Source of the DNA: Tepidamorphaceae bacterium
GTDB taxonomy: Bacteria > Pseudomonadota > Alphaproteobacteria > Rhizobiales > JAKSCL01
Direction of reading: 5' to 3'
Assembly (NCBI GenBank): GCA_028289445.1
Contig: JANQPO010000020.1
Coordinates: 105,665-169,664 of the forward strand
DNA length: 64,000 nucleotides
In this document: piece after piece, positions 54,628-63,705 of the stretch
Layout of the letters: each line of letters starts with the position of its first letter
How positions within the stretch are numbered: position 1 is the first letter of the stretch
Notes under the pieces: generated by a model
Databases searched by the model: none
Told to the model about the DNA's origin: nothing
Seen by the model: the letters and a program-made list of their open reading frames with translations, nothing else
Position numbers and translations under genes: made by a program

Positions 54628-55446
54628 ATGGCCGAACAGGATGTGGCGGACCAGCGAGAGTATCTTGCTGCCGGCTCTGCGCGTGCGGTACGCGAGGCTA
54701 TCCGAATGGGCCGCTGGCGCGGCACGACACACGGCCTCGCGGGTGGCTACGTTCAGGCAAACCTCGCCATCGTCCCAGAGGCCTACGCGCTTGATTTCAT
54801 GCGGTTTTGCCACCGCAATCCCAAGCCCTGTCCGCTTCTCGATGTCACCGATACGGGTGACCCGGAGTTTCGCGAGGTAGCGCCGGGTTCCGACGTGCGC
54901 ACCGACCTGTCGCGTTACGCTGTCTATCGCGACGGTGCTCCGGCAGGCGAGGTCGGCGATCTCCGCAACCTCTGGCGGGATGACCTTGTAGCCTTTGCTA
55001 TGGGGTGTTCGCTCTCGTTTGATCAGGTGCTGATTGAGAACGGGCTCGACGTCGCCCATCTGCGCAAGCCGGGTGGACGCATCGCCGTCTACACTTCGGG
55101 TATCGCCTGCGCTCCCGCCGGCCCCTTCGCCGGCCCAATGGTGGTCTCGCTCCGCCCGATCCCTCAGGCGCAGCTCGAGCGGGTGATCGCCGTGACCCGC
55201 CGTTACCCGGCAACTCACGGCGCCCCCGTGCATGTGGGCGACCCCATCGAGATCGGCATCCACAACACCGATGCGGTCGATTGGGGCAAGCCGCCCGAGA
55301 TCGGCCCCGATGACGTACCCGTGTTCTGGGGCTGTGGTGTGACTCCGCAGGCTGTCGCGATGGCCGCGCGCCTGCCCTTTATGATTACGCACGCAACGGG
55401 TCATATGTTCCTCACGGACCTGACCATGAAGGACATCGCGCAATGA
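54628..55446 (+). CDS. DUF1445/YcsI family putative hydro-lyase (D-glutamate cyclase fold)
   Basis: The 272-residue protein has the family pattern: GYVQANLAIVPEAYALDFM, CPLLDVTDTGDPE, AFAMGCSLSFDQVLIENG, HVGDPIEIGI and PVFWGCGVTPQ. This domain is named D-glutamate cyclase after eukaryotic relatives that form 5-oxo-D-proline, and bacterial genes often lie near 5-oxoprolinase genes. The ATG at 54628 has GGAGG about 8 bp before it. Lying opposite a HyuAB operon, it may interconvert an amino acid and its lactam, but bacterial members are often only called putative hydro-lyases. Confidence 0.88.
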   Translation: MAEQDVADQREYLAAGSARAVREAIRMGRWRGTTHGLAGGYVQANLAIVPEAYALDFMRFCHRNPKPCPLLDVTDTGDPEFREVAPGSDVRTDLSRYAVYRDGAPAGEVGDLRNLWRDDLVAFAMGCSLSFDQVLIENGLDVAHLRKPGGRIAVYTSGIACAPAGPFAGPMVVSLRPIPQAQLERVIAVTRRYPATHGAPVHVGDPIEIGIHNTDAVDWGKPPEIGPDDVPVFWGCGVTPQAVAMAARLPFMITHATGHMFLTDLTMKDIAQ

Positions 55447-56222
55447 CAACGACCATGACGGGCAGCCTGCGCGACAAGCTCGCAGCGCACCCCTGCTTCG
55501 GCATGAGCTGCCGTCTGACGCGTACGACCGACATTGCGGCAATGCTCCGCGATGCCGGTTATGACTGGATGTTTCTCGACCTCGAACACGGCCCGCTCAG
55601 TTTCGACCAGCTTTGCCAGCAGGCGCTTGCGGGTGTTGAGGCCGGCGTGACCCCGATTGTGCGTGTGGCCGACCCTACGCCGGGGCCTATCCATCGGGTG
55701 CTCTCCAACGGCGCCATGGGTGTGATCGTGCCCCATGTGGACGATCCCGAAACGGCAGCCGGCATTGCTCGCCAGTGTCGCTTCCCCCCGCGCGGCGAGC
55801 GCTCCGTGCCCGGTCTTGTGCCGCAGTTGGGCTATCGCCCGATCAGCTTTCGCGAAGCCGCCGAACAGCTCGACCCAGTCACGCTTTGTGTGGTCATGAT
55901 CGAAAGCTCGCGGGCCGTGGAGGCTGTGGACGAGATCGCTGCCGTCGAGGGCGTCGACGTCCTCTTCGTAGGTGCCTCGGATCTTACCTTCCAGCTTGGT
56001 GTGCCCAGTGCTTACGGAGACCCGCGTGTGGCGAGCGCAATGGAGAAGGTCGCCGATGCCGCGCGACGCCATGGCAAGGTCGCCGGCTTCGGCGGCGTGG
56101 CTGACGCCGAGATGGCCCGCCGCTATATCGGCCTTGGCATGCATTTCATACTCGCCGGCAACGATACGACGGTGTTCATGCAGGGCGCACGCGCGCGCCT
56201 CGCGGCCCTGAACGGGGAGTGA
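55443..56222 (+). CDS. HpcH/HpaI family aldolase
   Basis: The 259-residue TIM-barrel protein has WMFLDLEHGPLSFDQL, MIESSRAVEAVDEIAAVEG with the metal-binding Glu, and VDVLFVGASDLTFQLG with the metal-binding Asp. Family members catalyse divalent-metal-dependent aldol cleavage of 2-oxo-4-hydroxy acids, usually giving pyruvate plus an aldehyde. It overlaps the DUF1445 gene by 4 bp. An aldehyde product could feed the aldehyde dehydrogenase of the opposite operon. Confidence 0.92.
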   Translation: MTTTMTGSLRDKLAAHPCFGMSCRLTRTTDIAAMLRDAGYDWMFLDLEHGPLSFDQLCQQALAGVEAGVTPIVRVADPTPGPIHRVLSNGAMGVIVPHVDDPETAAGIARQCRFPPRGERSVPGLVPQLGYRPISFREAAEQLDPVTLCVVMIESSRAVEAVDEIAAVEGVDVLFVGASDLTFQLGVPSAYGDPRVASAMEKVADAARRHGKVAGFGGVADAEMARRYIGLGMHFILAGNDTTVFMQGARARLAALNGE

Positions 56223-56238
56223 GTGTGCGACCATCCCG

Positions 56239-57867
56239 CTACCCCCGCATCGCCTTGAGCTGTGCGGCGTAGCCCGTCGGGTCGAGCACGACATCGATCA
56301 GCGCGGGGCCGTCGATCTCGCTTGCGGCTTCAAGTGCAGCCTCGTACTCGGCCTCCGTTTCCACCCGCCACGCAGCCACGCCGAAACCTTCCGCGACCTT
56401 GGCGAAATCGGTGCGCGGCCAGCGGACGCCCGCGGGTTGCATCTTGCGCTGCTGTTGCTTGAGGTCGATCATGGTCAATGCGCCGTCGTTGAACACTACC
56501 GTTGTGACCTTCGCGCCGTACTGCACGGCCGTCGCGAGTTCGCCGATGCACATCTTCAGCCCACCATCGCCGGTGAACGCGATCGCTCGCCGGCCGGGCT
56601 TCGCGAGTGCGGCGGCAATGCCCGCCGGCAGCGCGAAGGCCATCGAGGCGAGTCCGTTGGAGATCTGTACGTCGCCCGGGCGCTCCGCTGGCCAGAAGCC
56701 GGTCGCGCTGAGCATATGCGCACCGGCATCGACCGTGATGCACGCGTCGCTCCCGAAGACCGAGGCCGCGCACTCAACGATGCGCTGGGGGTCGAGCGCC
56801 TCGCTCGGCGGGAAAGCGATCGCCGCTTTCATCTCCTCCCGAAGCGCAGCGATTTGGCTCGAATCCCAGTCGCTCGCCGTGTTGGGCGCAGAGAGAGCGT
56901 CTAGAACGGGAGCGAGCGGGCCATAGACGCCGGCAGAGGGCTCCACGTAATGCGGCAGGTGCCTGGTGCGCGCGATATCGAGCACAGGGATCTCGTAGCG
57001 CCAGGGCTGAAGGATCAACTCCACAGGGTCGAGTCCGGCGAGTACGATCAGGTCCGCCTGGTTGATCGTCGATGCCTCGGCCGCGCCTCCGGTGAAGAGA
57101 CCCACGCGGCCCGGATGCCCATCCGGCACGACGCCCTTAGCCTTGTAGGTGGTCAGCACCGGGCAGCCGAACGTGTCGACGAAGCGCCGGACAGCGGCGG
57201 CGTCTTTGGCTCGCCGTGCCTCCAGCCCGACTACGACAACTGGACGGCGTGCCTTCGAAAGTAGTGCGTTCGCTTCCGACAGTTCGGGCAGGCCCGACTC
57301 TTCGACCCGTGTTGCCTGCGTCGCTGCTGGCCGCACTTCGCGTCGCGCCCCCGCAGCCGTCAATTCGATATGGACCGGCCCCTGTCGAGGCGCGAGCGCG
57401 AGGTCGATCAACCTCTCGATCTCATCGGCCGCCGCCTCGCCTTCAAGGCGGCTGTAGCCCTTGACAACTGGCGCGCTCATCGCCTCCTGGTCGAACACTT
57501 GATGCGTCACATAGGCGGCGAGCAACTCAGAAAAGCCATCGGTAATCAGCACCACGGGTGACCGGTCGAGCGCGGCGTGGGCGAGCCCGTTCATAGCCTG
57601 CGCAAGACCGGGCCCCTTCGTTGTCAGAGCCGTGCCGGGGGCACCGGTCATGTCGGCATCGGTCGCGGCCATCATCACGGCAGCGTTTTCGGTGCGCGTC
57701 AGCACGAAGGTCATGCCGAGCGCCTCGGCCGCGGCGATCAGGTCGAGACTGGAGCCGCCCCCCGGCACCCCATAAACGCGTCGCGTCCCGCGCCGATGGA
57801 GCGCTCCAATTAGCGATTCCGCGAGCGTTTGGCTCGCCAGAGTGGTGCTTTTGACCTGCTCGTTCAT
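56239..57867 (-). CDS. thiamine-diphosphate-dependent enzyme (decarboxylase/synthase type)
   Basis: The 542-residue enzyme has the acetolactate-synthase/benzoylformate-decarboxylase layout. The N-terminal pyrimidine domain has VYGVPGGGSSLDLI and the catalytic Glu in TRTENAAVM. A central domain follows, then the diphosphate site AFTGDGGLKMC up to VVFNDGALTMI. The frame is open upstream, but the ATG at 57867 overlaps the IclR stop by 4 bp and gives the family length. A 2-oxo-acid decarboxylase would link the aminotransferase to the aldehyde dehydrogenase. Carboligase or acetyltransferase activities are also possible. Confidence 0.88.
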   Translation of the reverse strand: MNEQVKSTTLASQTLAESLIGALHRRGTRRVYGVPGGGSSLDLIAAAEALGMTFVLTRTENAAVMMAATDADMTGAPGTALTTKGPGLAQAMNGLAHAALDRSPVVLITDGFSELLAAYVTHQVFDQEAMSAPVVKGYSRLEGEAAADEIERLIDLALAPRQGPVHIELTAAGARREVRPAATQATRVEESGLPELSEANALLSKARRPVVVVGLEARRAKDAAAVRRFVDTFGCPVLTTYKAKGVVPDGHPGRVGLFTGGAAEASTINQADLIVLAGLDPVELILQPWRYEIPVLDIARTRHLPHYVEPSAGVYGPLAPVLDALSAPNTASDWDSSQIAALREEMKAAIAFPPSEALDPQRIVECAASVFGSDACITVDAGAHMLSATGFWPAERPGDVQISNGLASMAFALPAGIAAALAKPGRRAIAFTGDGGLKMCIGELATAVQYGAKVTTVVFNDGALTMIDLKQQQRKMQPAGVRWPRTDFAKVAEGFGVAAWRVETEAEYEAALEAASEIDGPALIDVVLDPTGYAAQLKAMRG

Positions 57868-58670
57868 CGCAGGCTCGGCACGAGACCTTCGCAGAGATGC
57901 GCAAGCCGGGGCCCGAGTTCGCCCTCCAGCCGCTCTCTGTCCACACGGAACGAGGGTGCACCGCACATCATCGACATCACCGTGTTGCGGTCGGCCGCCA
58001 CGAGGGGAGTGGCCACCGCGCGCATGCCCCGGTGCCACTCGTCCTCGACGTAGCAGAAACCGCGGTCGTGGACCTGAGCAATCGCATCGAGCACGCGCGG
58101 GCGCAGCGCGGACCATTCCTCCGCCCCCATCCGCTCCTCGAAGCGCTCAAAGTAGAAATCGCGCTCGTCCTCCGGAACTCCTGCCAGGAAGGCTCGACCA
58201 ACGGCCGTGGTCGCCATTGGCACACGGGAACCGACTTCAAGGTGAAGCGTAGAAAGCAATCGGCTCTTGCAGACATCGACAAAGATCAGGCTCAGCCTGT
58301 CGCGCGCGGCGAGGCCGACCGAAACGTCGTGCTCAAGCGTGAGTTCCATCATCGGGTCATGGGCGACCTGGCGCACCACGATGTTAGAGAGAACCGCGTA
58401 GCCCAATGCGAGGATCGCCTCGGTCGGTTCGTACTTCCCGTCTGCCTTAAGGTGCCGAAGGTAGCCGAGCTCAGCCAAGGTGTGCGTCAGTCGCGACACC
58501 GTAGCCTTTGGAATTCCGGTAGCGCTCGAAAGCTCCTGATTGCCCAGCGCGCCGCCGCCCGGTTTGAAGGCGCGCAGAATCTCAAAGCCACGGGCCAGCG
58601 CCGTGACGAAGCGCCGATCCTCGCTGCTTTCTGCAACGTCTTCTCGCCAGATCGTTGGGTATTCGTTCAT
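57864..58670 (-). CDS. IclR family transcriptional regulator
   Basis: The 268-residue regulator has an N-terminal winged helix (ALARGFEILRAFKP, then ELSSATGIPKATVSRLTHTL) and the C-terminal IclR effector domain with SRVPMATTAVGRAFLAGVP. GGGAG lies about 4 bp before the ATG at 58670. It overlaps the ThDP gene by 4 bp and is the only regulator in the 38.6-63.3 kb island. It is the best candidate for control of the whole island, sensing an aromatic or short organic acid as is common in the family. Confidence 0.92.
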   Translation of the reverse strand: MNEYPTIWREDVAESSEDRRFVTALARGFEILRAFKPGGGALGNQELSSATGIPKATVSRLTHTLAELGYLRHLKADGKYEPTEAILALGYAVLSNIVVRQVAHDPMMELTLEHDVSVGLAARDRLSLIFVDVCKSRLLSTLHLEVGSRVPMATTAVGRAFLAGVPEDERDFYFERFEERMGAEEWSALRPRVLDAIAQVHDRGFCYVEDEWHRGMRAVATPLVAADRNTVMSMMCGAPSFRVDRERLEGELGPRLAHLCEGLVPSLR

Positions 58671-58756
58671 CGCGCTCCCACCTTCGCACCGAGGTTCCCG
58701 CTTAGCGGATAGCTTTGGCCAAAAAACAGAATCAATCAAGAAAAACTTGCTTCTTA

Positions 58757-58773
58757 ATTCCGCTAGGTGGAAT
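58757..58773. promoter_or_regulatory. possible IclR operator
   Basis: ATTCC-gctaggt-GGAAT lies in the AT-rich space between the divergent IclR and DMT-transporter genes. Length and position suit an IclR site. The arms are only 5 bp, so chance is not excluded. The rest of 58671-58961 shows no gene. Confidence 0.3.
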
Positions 58774-58961
58774 ACGGAGTGTATATTTTGAATTTCTCGC
58801 ACTGCAACTGGGCGGCTCCAGGCCGCACAACCCTGCGGTGAACACCTGCAGATTCCATAAAGAAAGGACGATCACAGCATGGATTGCGACCACAGCGAAG
58901 TGGTGCTTTGCACAGCGGCATGCGTCGCGCAGTCTGCTGCGTCGTTCGTAGGGAAACTCTG

Positions 58962-59861
58962 ATGAAGGCCGGATCCGGTGTCGTCGATGCGCGACCCGTG
59001 CTGGGGGCCGCTGCAATCCTCGCCAACACCGCGCTCGTGCCGATTATCGGGGTTTCGGTGAAGATGCTCGCCGCGGAGGGAGTTGCATCCGTCGAAGTGC
59101 TAGCCGGACGCGGAGCGCTCACCTTCGCTCTGCTGTTGCCGCTCCTTGTTTTCGCCAGGCACCGTCGGGCCGTGCGGACAACCGATTTGCGTGCCCACCT
59201 TGTTCATGTCGCCTTTGCCGTGTCGACCATGGCGTGCATCTACTATGCGCTTCGCAGCCTGCCCCTCGTCACAGTGACGGCTGTAAACTTCACCACACCG
59301 ATTTTCACGGTCCTGTTGGCCGGGCTCCTGTTCGGCGATAGGATCGCGCCGCTCGGCTGGGCCGCGTTGATGATCGGCTTTATCGGCACGTTGATCGTCC
59401 TGCGCCCGGAGGCCACGGGCGTTGGGCTTGACGTCATCCTCTTGATCACTGGCTCCGTCCTCGCCGCAGGAATGAACATCGCCGTCCGGCGGATGCCCGC
59501 CCACAGCACCAACTACGCGGTCGTCTTTTACTTCAGTTTCGCCTGCGCCGTCGTCTTCGGTCTGGCCGGCGCCGGCAGCGCGACGCTTCCGACACCGACC
59601 GAAGCGATGTGGTTCCTCATCCTCTCCGCGACAGCGATCGGCGTGCACACATTCCTCGCCGTAGCCTACCGCTATGCATCCTCGGTGCTCGTTGGGGCAC
59701 TGGATTACGGGCGGATCATTGGTGCGGCGGTGCTAGGCTGGATTTTCTTCGGCGAAGTGCCCGATGTTTTCGACGCTGCCGGCATCGCCCTCATCATATT
59801 CAGCGGCGCTATCGTGCTGCGGCTGAGTACGCGCGACGCCCCGCCGCGCACGACGGCCTAG
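58962..59861 (+). CDS. DMT/EamA family transporter
   Basis: The 299-residue protein has about ten hydrophobic segments in two similar halves, each with an EamA pattern (AGRGALTFALLLPLLVFAR and GALDYGRIIGAAVLGWIFFG). Such transporters move metabolites or amino acids, often outward. The ATG at 58962 is chosen because the preceding 26 codons are not hydrophobic and AGGGAAA lies just before it. It is divergent from the IclR gene and may be under its control. Confidence 0.9.
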   Translation: MKAGSGVVDARPVLGAAAILANTALVPIIGVSVKMLAAEGVASVEVLAGRGALTFALLLPLLVFARHRRAVRTTDLRAHLVHVAFAVSTMACIYYALRSLPLVTVTAVNFTTPIFTVLLAGLLFGDRIAPLGWAALMIGFIGTLIVLRPEATGVGLDVILLITGSVLAAGMNIAVRRMPAHSTNYAVVFYFSFACAVVFGLAGAGSATLPTPTEAMWFLILSATAIGVHTFLAVAYRYASSVLVGALDYGRIIGAAVLGWIFFGEVPDVFDAAGIALIIFSGAIVLRLSTRDAPPRTTA

Positions 59862-59969
59862 AGCGTTCTGCTAAGAGATTGGATCAGCTCTGCTCTCGTC
59901 CGAGGCTGACGGCAAGCCCACAGCCGGTCGTTCATTCCAGTTCTCCGCTTCCGGCCCTGCTGCTCCTTG

Positions 59970-61187
59970 TCACCGTTCGGCGCCTGGCAGCACGTCGCCC
60001 GTGTCCGCACCAAGTGCTGGCGCCGGACGCGACGGAAGGTCAGGCCGCGCCGAAAACCGAAGCGGGGTGCGGGGTGTTAGCACTGGCTCCACCCCGGGAT
60101 GGGGAATCCGCTCAAACATCGGGTTCTGCAGCGATGCGCGGGGATCCTCTGCGAGCATCTCCGCGGTATCGCGGAACGGGCTCCAGCAGACGGCGGTGCC
60201 GGCGAAAGCCGCCTCCACCCCGGCGAGATCCCGCTCGGCTGCCCAGTCATCGATCGCCGCGCCGATCTCGTGACGGGCGGCGTAGCGAGCATGCTCGTCG
60301 TCGAGCGACACATTCCGTGCCGCTTCGATTTCGGCGATTCGGGACGCGATCCCGGTTGCCTCCACCAGAGCGCGCCACTGCTTGACCGTGACCGCCACCA
60401 GCATGAAGTACCGCTCACAGCGAGTCCGGAAATCGCGCCCAAAGCTACCGTAGACCCAATTACCGTCCGGGGGGCGCGCATGCCCCCGAAGCTCGGCTTC
60501 GGCAAGTATGCCTAGATTGGCCAGGCTCTCCATTGCGACGTCCGAGAAACTCAACGCCACGTGCTGGCCTCGCCCGGTCTGCGCCCGGTCCAGCACCGCA
60601 GCAAGGATGCCCGACGCCAGTCGGTGGCCGCAGATCACGTCCCAAAACGGGATGGCGTTGCTTACGGGCGCACCGGTGCTTGCGGGGCCGGCCATCATCG
60701 CGGCGCCGCAGGCCGAGTGCACGGTGTAGTCGATGGCCGATCGTCCATCAGAGCTACCTTCGAGAGTCACCACAATGCAATCCGGCCGCCGCGCCAGTAG
60801 TGCCTCTGGCGAAAGCGGTGCCCGCGCCGGCAGGTTCGTCACGAAGATCGCGGGCGCGGCCCGGCTTTCGACATCGCCGCAGATCAAGTCGGCGGCCATC
60901 ATCCGCCCGGTCTCCGTGCGTAGATCGAGTGTGACGGAACGCTTACCGCGGTTGAGCATCGTCCAGTAAAGACTTGCTCCCGCTGCAGAGAGCGGCCAGC
61001 GCCGGTAATCGAGCCCGCCTTCCGGGGGATCGAGCCGGATGACCTCCGCACCCATTTGCGCGAGACTCATCGTGGCAAGGGGTACGGCGACGAAGGCGGC
61101 GTTCTCGACGATTCTGAGTCCGGCGAGGGGGGCGCCCCCGGCCGCAACGGCGGCAGACGCCAGGGAGGGGGCGAGCGCCTCGCTCAC
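59970..61187 (-). CDS. CaiB/BaiF family (class III) CoA-transferase
   Basis: The 405-residue product has class III CoA-transferase marks: GGAPLAGLRIVENAAFVAVP, AQMGAEVIRLDPPEGG, LNRGKRSVTLDL, and IDYTVHSACGAAMM with the candidate catalytic Asp. The GTG at 61187 overlaps the stop of the upstream gene by 4 bp (GTGA). It is preferred over an ATG that would lie inside that gene. It could move CoA between a dicarboxylate and succinyl- or acetyl-CoA, as an alternative to the coupled ADP-forming synthetase. Confidence 0.9.
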   Translation of the reverse strand: MSEALAPSLASAAVAAGGAPLAGLRIVENAAFVAVPLATMSLAQMGAEVIRLDPPEGGLDYRRWPLSAAGASLYWTMLNRGKRSVTLDLRTETGRMMAADLICGDVESRAAPAIFVTNLPARAPLSPEALLARRPDCIVVTLEGSSDGRSAIDYTVHSACGAAMMAGPASTGAPVSNAIPFWDVICGHRLASGILAAVLDRAQTGRGQHVALSFSDVAMESLANLGILAEAELRGHARPPDGNWVYGSFGRDFRTRCERYFMLVAVTVKQWRALVEATGIASRIAEIEAARNVSLDDEHARYAARHEIGAAIDDWAAERDLAGVEAAFAGTAVCWSPFRDTAEMLAEDPRASLQNPMFERIPHPGVEPVLTPRTPLRFSARPDLPSRPAPALGADTGDVLPGAER

Positions 61188-63298
61188 GGCGCGGCCGCAG
61201 GTATGACCAGTGCATCGAGCGCCAGTCCTCCTGCGCCCTCCACACCGACAAGAAACGGATTGATTTCGGCTTCCGCCACCGAGGGGCAATGTGCGAGCTG
61301 CGACATCGCCACGATGGCGCGGGCAAGCGAATCCAGATCACCCTTCGGCCGGCCCCGAACCCCAGTAAGCGCCTTTACCATGCGCACATCCGCCAGCATT
61401 TCACGCGCTTTCGCTAGGTCGACCGGCGCCGCCCGGATCGCCGTGTCCTTCAGAACCTCGGCCAGAATGCCGCCCGCTCCCAGCATCACGAAGGGGCCCA
61501 TAATCGGATCGCGGCGAAAGCCGATCAGCACCTCGCCCACACCCTTCTCCATGCGTTGCACGAGGACACCGCGCAACTCGGCACCCGGATGTGCCTGGCG
61601 CTGGGTTTCCAGCAATCGCACGGTCACCTCTCCGGCATCCTCCGCTGTCGCGATGCCAAGTGCGATTCCGCCCGTGTCTGATTTGTGGGCGATGTCGGGC
61701 GAAACGATCTTCAAAACAACAGGTCCGCCGAGCTCGGCGAAGATCTCGCGCGCCTCCGCGGGCGACGCAGCGAGCCGCCCGGACGGGCCGGCGATGCCAA
61801 GCATGTCGCACACGTCGCGTGACGCAATCTCGTCGAGCGTTTGCCCGCCCGCCCCGGCCACGTGCGCGGCAATCCGCTCGGCGAGCCCCTCAGGCGCAGG
61901 CGGCACGGACGACGGAGCACGTCGCTCCAGACGGGCGCGCATGCCCTCCGCACAAGCCTCGGGTGTCCGGAATACCGCGAGCCCTTCGCCCGTGAGCATT
62001 GCGCGCGATTCATCGGCCGCCGGCACCAAGTAGACGGCCAGCGGCTTGCGACTGCCCGACAGCCCGCGCAGCGGCGCCACGGCGAGTTCGGGGTGGAATT
62101 GTGAGGACGAGCCGATGACCATCGCCACCGCATCCACCATGTCGGACGCCATCAGAAGGTCCAAGACGTCGCGCACCAGCTCCGGCCGCGTGCCCGCCAG
62201 CGTCAGGTCGATCAGTCCGGCGTCGCCCGACGCCACCCCGTCGGCCGCGAGCCGCGCGCGCACCTCCGGTACTTTCGGGACGATGTCGAGCCCGCTTGCC
62301 GCCAACGCATCGACGACCGTCGCGCCGCCTCCGCCCGTCGTTGTCACCACGGCGACGCCCCGGCCCTGCGACACGCCTGAGCCGAAGAAAAGCGGCGGCG
62401 CTTCATAGAGCGCTTCCAGGATGCGCACACGGGCGATTCCGAGATCTTCAAGGAGCGCGTCCACCATGGCATCGTCGCCCGAAAGCGCCCCGGTATGGGT
62501 TGCGGCGAGTTGCTGGCCGGCTTTCGAGCGGCCAAGCTTGTAGGCCAAGACCGGCTTGCCGGCAGCCTCGGCCGCCCTCGCCAGGCGGGCCAGCGCCGCC
62601 CAGTCCCGAATCGCCTCCAGGAAGAGCAGGATCGCCGTGCACCGAGGGTCAGCGAGCATCAACTCGCCTATCTCGCCAACGGTCAGGTCGCTCTCATTGC
62701 CGACCGAGACGAGGCTTGAGAAGCCGATGCCGCGGGCAGCGCCGTGCGACAGTAGAGCGCCGATCATGCTGCCACTTTGCGAGATGACACCATAGCCGCC
62801 GCGAGGCAGCGCCTCCATCTCGAGCGCGGCGTTGGCGCTGCATGCAAAGCCATTGGTATCGATGACACCGATCGAGTTTGGGCCGAGCACCCGCAGCCCG
62901 TTATCCGCTGCCGCTGCGCGGAGTGCTTGCTGCCGCTCTTGACCCTGCGCCCCGGCCTCGGCGAAGCCGTCACTGAGAACCGTCGCACAGCGGACTCCAG
63001 CCTCCACACAGCCCCGAATCGCCTCGGGAACACGGTCGGCGGACAGGAGGATGAAGGCATGATCGACCGGTCCCGGCACGTCCGAAAGGCTCGGATACGC
63101 GGGGATACCCTCGATCTCACGAGCTGTGGGGTGAACCGGGAAAACCTGCCCCCCATAGCCGTGCCTGCGCAGGTAGCGCAGCGGCCGGGCTGTGTTCTTG
63201 GTCGGATCGGTAGACGCCCCGATCAGCGCCACCCTCTCCGGCGACAAGAGCGCGCGGGACAATTCTTCATTGAGCAACGGAGGTTTCACGCAGTTCAT
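61184..63298 (-). CDS. ADP-forming acyl-CoA synthetase, fused alpha-beta type
   Basis: The 704-residue protein has a CoA-binding domain (RVALIGASTDPTKNTARPL near residue 20), succinyl-CoA-ligase-like domains with GVISQSGSMIGALL and the phospho-His in AATHTGALSGDDAMV, and a C-terminal ATP-grasp domain (GGPVVLKIVSPDIAHKSDTG). Such enzymes interconvert acid + CoA + ATP and acyl-CoA + ADP + Pi, with acetate, propionate, aromatic acids or others. The frame is open upstream, but the ATG at 63298 with GGGAAG before it fits the family. It may activate the carboxylate made by the island's aldehyde dehydrogenase. Confidence 0.92.
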   Translation of the reverse strand: MNCVKPPLLNEELSRALLSPERVALIGASTDPTKNTARPLRYLRRHGYGGQVFPVHPTAREIEGIPAYPSLSDVPGPVDHAFILLSADRVPEAIRGCVEAGVRCATVLSDGFAEAGAQGQERQQALRAAAADNGLRVLGPNSIGVIDTNGFACSANAALEMEALPRGGYGVISQSGSMIGALLSHGAARGIGFSSLVSVGNESDLTVGEIGELMLADPRCTAILLFLEAIRDWAALARLARAAEAAGKPVLAYKLGRSKAGQQLAATHTGALSGDDAMVDALLEDLGIARVRILEALYEAPPLFFGSGVSQGRGVAVVTTTGGGGATVVDALAASGLDIVPKVPEVRARLAADGVASGDAGLIDLTLAGTRPELVRDVLDLLMASDMVDAVAMVIGSSSQFHPELAVAPLRGLSGSRKPLAVYLVPAADESRAMLTGEGLAVFRTPEACAEGMRARLERRAPSSVPPAPEGLAERIAAHVAGAGGQTLDEIASRDVCDMLGIAGPSGRLAASPAEAREIFAELGGPVVLKIVSPDIAHKSDTGGIALGIATAEDAGEVTVRLLETQRQAHPGAELRGVLVQRMEKGVGEVLIGFRRDPIMGPFVMLGAGGILAEVLKDTAIRAAPVDLAKAREMLADVRMVKALTGVRGRPKGDLDSLARAIVAMSQLAHCPSVAEAEINPFLVGVEGAGGLALDALVIPAAAP

Positions 63299-63701
63299 CG
63301 CGCTTCCCGTCCCCAACCGGCCGACGCCGGCCGTCTTTGAGCACAAAGCTTCTTTCGGCTTGCCGCTATCAAGCCACACTCCTTCACTTGTTTGGTTGAT
63401 TACACCTGAGTGTACTCTCTCACCCGTGCCCGTTTTGGAAAGGGTCGTCAAGAACACGCGCGGCAACTCGGGCGCAACCGAACACAGGAGCCACCGTTCA
63501 GCCGGAGTTGCCTCGCTTTGACATTTTTTGGCACGCGAAGCCTCTCTGGCCGTCTCGCTCGCATTGAAACTGGGCGCTCTAGGAGAACGGATACTGCGAA
63601 AGCTTCAATGCCCGGTTCAGGGATGAGTTCCTGCGGCCTTATGTAGCAGACGCACCAGATGCTCAGTAGATGCGTTCGCAGATTTTCGCCATGCTTAGGG
63701 C
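63299..63701. other. intergenic, right border of the catabolic island
   Basis: This 403-bp space separates the acyl-CoA synthetase start from the last, partial gene. It should hold the promoter of the synthetase/CoA-transferase pair. TTTGACATTTTTTGGC at 63519-63534 recalls a -35 box, with no clear -10. No mobile-element end, RNA gene or real coding frame was recognised. Confidence 0.45.
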
Positions 63702-63705
63702 ATGG
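63689..63705. repeat. small inverted repeat over a start codon
   Basis: CCATGC-ttagg-GCATGG spans the ATG at 63702. In RNA it would form a 6-bp stem that holds the start codon and could dampen translation. The stem is short, so functional meaning is uncertain. Confidence 0.3.

Noticed and set aside
54451..55542. Upstream extension of the TctC-like gene that would make a 680-residue protein
   Set aside because: The extension lies antisense to the DUF1445 gene, has no domain, and the signal peptide with its ribosome-binding site starts at 54450.
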